The position numbers were made by a program, and so were the translations under genes. A model generated the notes under the pieces. The model saw only the letters and a program-made list of their open reading frames with translations, did not search any database and was not told the origin of the DNA. Positions 21,541 through 22,790 of a DNA stretch of 22,790 nt are shown piece after piece. How positions within the stretch are numbered: the stretch's first letter is position 1; the number at the start of each line of letters is the position of its first letter. Source of the DNA: Bacteroidales bacterium UBA3143 (GTDB lineage Bacteria; Bacteroidota; Bacteroidia; Bacteroidales; Dysgonomonadaceae); contig DEZB01000029.1 of assembly GCA_002364735.1 (NCBI GenBank), forward strand, positions 14,059 to 36,848, read 5' to 3'.

Positions 21541-22234
21541 CCTTCTACTAATTTTTTTTCTACGTTTTATAATTCCGCCCAATCATTTACCATTTCATAT
21601 AGGCTACTTATTCTAATTACTGCACAAAGCTAAAAAAAAATGTGTGCAAAGCAGGGGTTTTTCACTTGAAGTTGAAAATTGAGAATGTGGAACATAATAT
21701 TCAATTAATTGTGCAAATGTACAATCGATGCACTCGTCTTGGACTTTAATGAAAAGCATATTACGTAGCAGAAAGGAATCCATCGATGTTTTTGTACAAA
21801 AAAATTGAGTTATTGTAAAACAGGAGTTTTGTAAGATTTACATCGCCGTGAAAATGTATAAAACAGATCAAAATTGTAAACACAACAGTGAAATACTTTC
21901 AAAATATATATTCTCATTTTGTTGCCATCTTTATTTGGTCATTTATACGATTAAATCTCCTTTACCGAGGTGAAAACTTTATATAATGAAAATGTTTTGT
22001 TCAGTCTATACTTCAACTTCTTACTTCTTGGTATAATTATGCTAATTTTTGGGCTAAAAAGCAGATTTTATTACTTCAAAACATTTTCACTAACGTGAAT
22101 TAAATTTTCAACCCTTGTTCGTTTAATCTACCGCTGTATAAAATATTTTTTGAGGGTAACTATATTTGTAGAGATTGCTTATAAAAAAAGTACTGTTCTT
22201 GATAACTGCTCTACCGAATGAAAAGCATCAAGGT
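21541..22234. other. Long gene-free AT-rich region
   Basis: No credible ORF is seen. The region carries two TAnnTTTG-type boxes on the minus strand, 21625-21632 (TAGCTTTG, suited to the porin) and 21714-21721 (TACATTTG), and a 13-bp inverted repeat, TGAAAATGTTTTG (21987-21999) with CAAAACATTTTCA (22077-22089). No known structured RNA is recognised. Confidence 0.6.
21625..21632 (-). promoter_or_regulatory. Candidate -7 box of the porin gene
   Basis: The minus strand reads TAGCTTTG, about 85 bp before the ATG. No well-spaced -33 TTTG accompanies it. Confidence 0.35.
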
Positions 22235-22663
22235 TTAAACATATTTTCCAATTATCTCTTCTAATATATCAGCAGCTTTTAGAATTAAATTACTACATCC
22301 TTCATCTTCGATTGGTCTATTGTCTTTAATAAAGCTGCAATTTATGTTTTTAAATTCATTTGTGAATTGCTCTATCCACAAATGAATTATCTCTTTCAAT
22401 TGGACGTGATTGGTGGGCATATCGTCTGTAAATAAAACGCCAATAGCAGCTATTCCACCTGTTAGCATACCGCAAGTGTTTCCAGTGTACATACCTCCTC
22501 CAAAAGGAGTTATTAGCTTTAAAGCTTTTTTATCTAAATTGAGGAAGTAATAATCGTTAGCCCCATTTAATATGGCTTGGGCGCAATTGTAGTGATAGAG
22601 CTCTTTTTTGGAGCCATATTGTAATTCATAATCAAGGTATTTTTTTACTTCATCTCGTAACAT
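22235..22663 (-). CDS. C_GCAxxG_C_C family redox-type protein
   Basis: This 142-aa protein belongs to the family named for its cysteine pattern (C_GCAxxG_C_C). The conserved cysteines are in order: YNCAQAIL (Cys27), GGGMYTGNTCGMLTGGIAAIG (about residues 54-74, Cys64), INCSFIK (Cys109) and EDEGCSNLILKAADIL (Cys122). Family members are thought to be redox or metal-associated, often near molybdenum, selenium or oxidoreductase genes, but no biochemical role is established. It is predicted soluble and cytoplasmic: no signal peptide or membrane helix is seen, though the central Gly-rich segment is hydrophobic. It stands alone, with a long gene-free stretch downstream and a -7 box upstream. The ATG at 22663 opens a well-formed helical N-terminus (MLRDEVKKYLDYEL). 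Confidence 0.88.
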   Translation of the reverse strand: MLRDEVKKYLDYELQYGSKKELYHYNCAQAILNGANDYYFLNLDKKALKLITPFGGGMYTGNTCGMLTGGIAAIGVLFTDDMPTNHVQLKEIIHLWIEQFTNEFKNINCSFIKDNRPIEDEGCSNLILKAADILEEIIGKYV

Positions 22664-22702
22664 TAATTGATTGCTTGTTGATTTTTAATATTTGGTTGCT
22701 TA

Positions 22703-22710
22703 CAAATTTA
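22703..22710 (-). promoter_or_regulatory. Candidate -7 box of the C_GCAxxG_C_C gene
   Basis: The minus strand reads TAAATTTG, a TAnnTTTG match about 40 bp before the ATG. No -33 TTTG at standard spacing is seen. Confidence 0.35.
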
Positions 22711-22756
22711 AGAAATATTTTTTGTGAATGTATGGTAATGTTTTTTTATCGTAGAA

Positions 22757-22780
22757 GGCACAGGTTAAAGACCTGCGCCC
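22757..22780 (-). repeat. REP-like hairpin, copy 5
   Basis: The reverse complement begins GGGCGCAGGTCTTT and ends AACCTGTGCC, differing from the 13218 copy at about three positions. It is the last recognisable element before the window edge. Confidence 0.8.
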
Positions 22781-22790
22781 AATGTCATTA

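Overview
The window looks like a chromosomal segment of a Bacteroidota bacterium, most likely in the order Bacteroidales. The evidence is the low G+C, the near absence of strong Shine-Dalgarno sequences, several TAnnTTTG promoter boxes (the Bacteroidota sigma-ABfr -7 element), many SPII lipoproteins, and family content typical of the group: a NigD-like lipoprotein, a DUF3256-type protein, a porin of the phosphate-selective O/P family, and an ECF sigma factor paired with a beta-barrel anti-sigma protein. No phage, integrase, transposase or CRISPR array is visible. Genus cannot be fixed from the sequence alone.

Layout. Bases 1-460 hold two tandem copies of a 244-bp repeat. Bases 533-2396 (minus) are an ECF sigma factor and a partner with one inner-membrane helix and a C-terminal outer-membrane barrel. 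Next are a NigD-like lipoprotein (2622-3371, minus), a repeat-rich gap, class II fructose-bisphosphate aldolase (4066-5058, minus) and a standalone AlaDH/PNT-family dehydrogenase that looks like transhydrogenase domain I (5387-6547, plus). After a gap full of palindromes comes a MacB-type ABC exporter pair (7095-9059, minus). A plus-strand block follows: a lactonase-like beta-propeller lipoprotein, a small Cys/His-motif lipoprotein and a long-chain acyl-CoA synthetase (9366-12686). Two small minus-strand genes and a Tat-signal sulfide:quinone-reductase-like flavoprotein (14058-15440) come next. Then follow a 1.1-kb island of palindromic repeats, tRNA-Arg(CCG), a DUF3256-like protein with a GH29 alpha-L-fucosidase, a tiny lipoprotein behind a perfect palindromic operator candidate, a cupin lipoprotein, a porin and a C_GCAxxG_C_C redox-family protein.

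How the genes relate. There is no single pathway. The clear functional units are the sigma/anti-sigma pair (trans-envelope signalling), the ABC exporter pair, the fucosidase/DUF3256 operon, and possibly porin plus cupin. The rest are single housekeeping or envelope genes.

The most unusual part is the non-coding DNA. At least six families of palindromic or dispersed repeats fill the gaps. They include a REP-like hairpin present five times, twice as a head-to-head REPIN-like doublet; a composite element of about 410 bp present twice; a two-part AATAAG[G/C]TAATAAGG ... GTTACTAAG motif present four times; and nested cruciform modules. No REP-type transposase that could mobilise them lies in the window.
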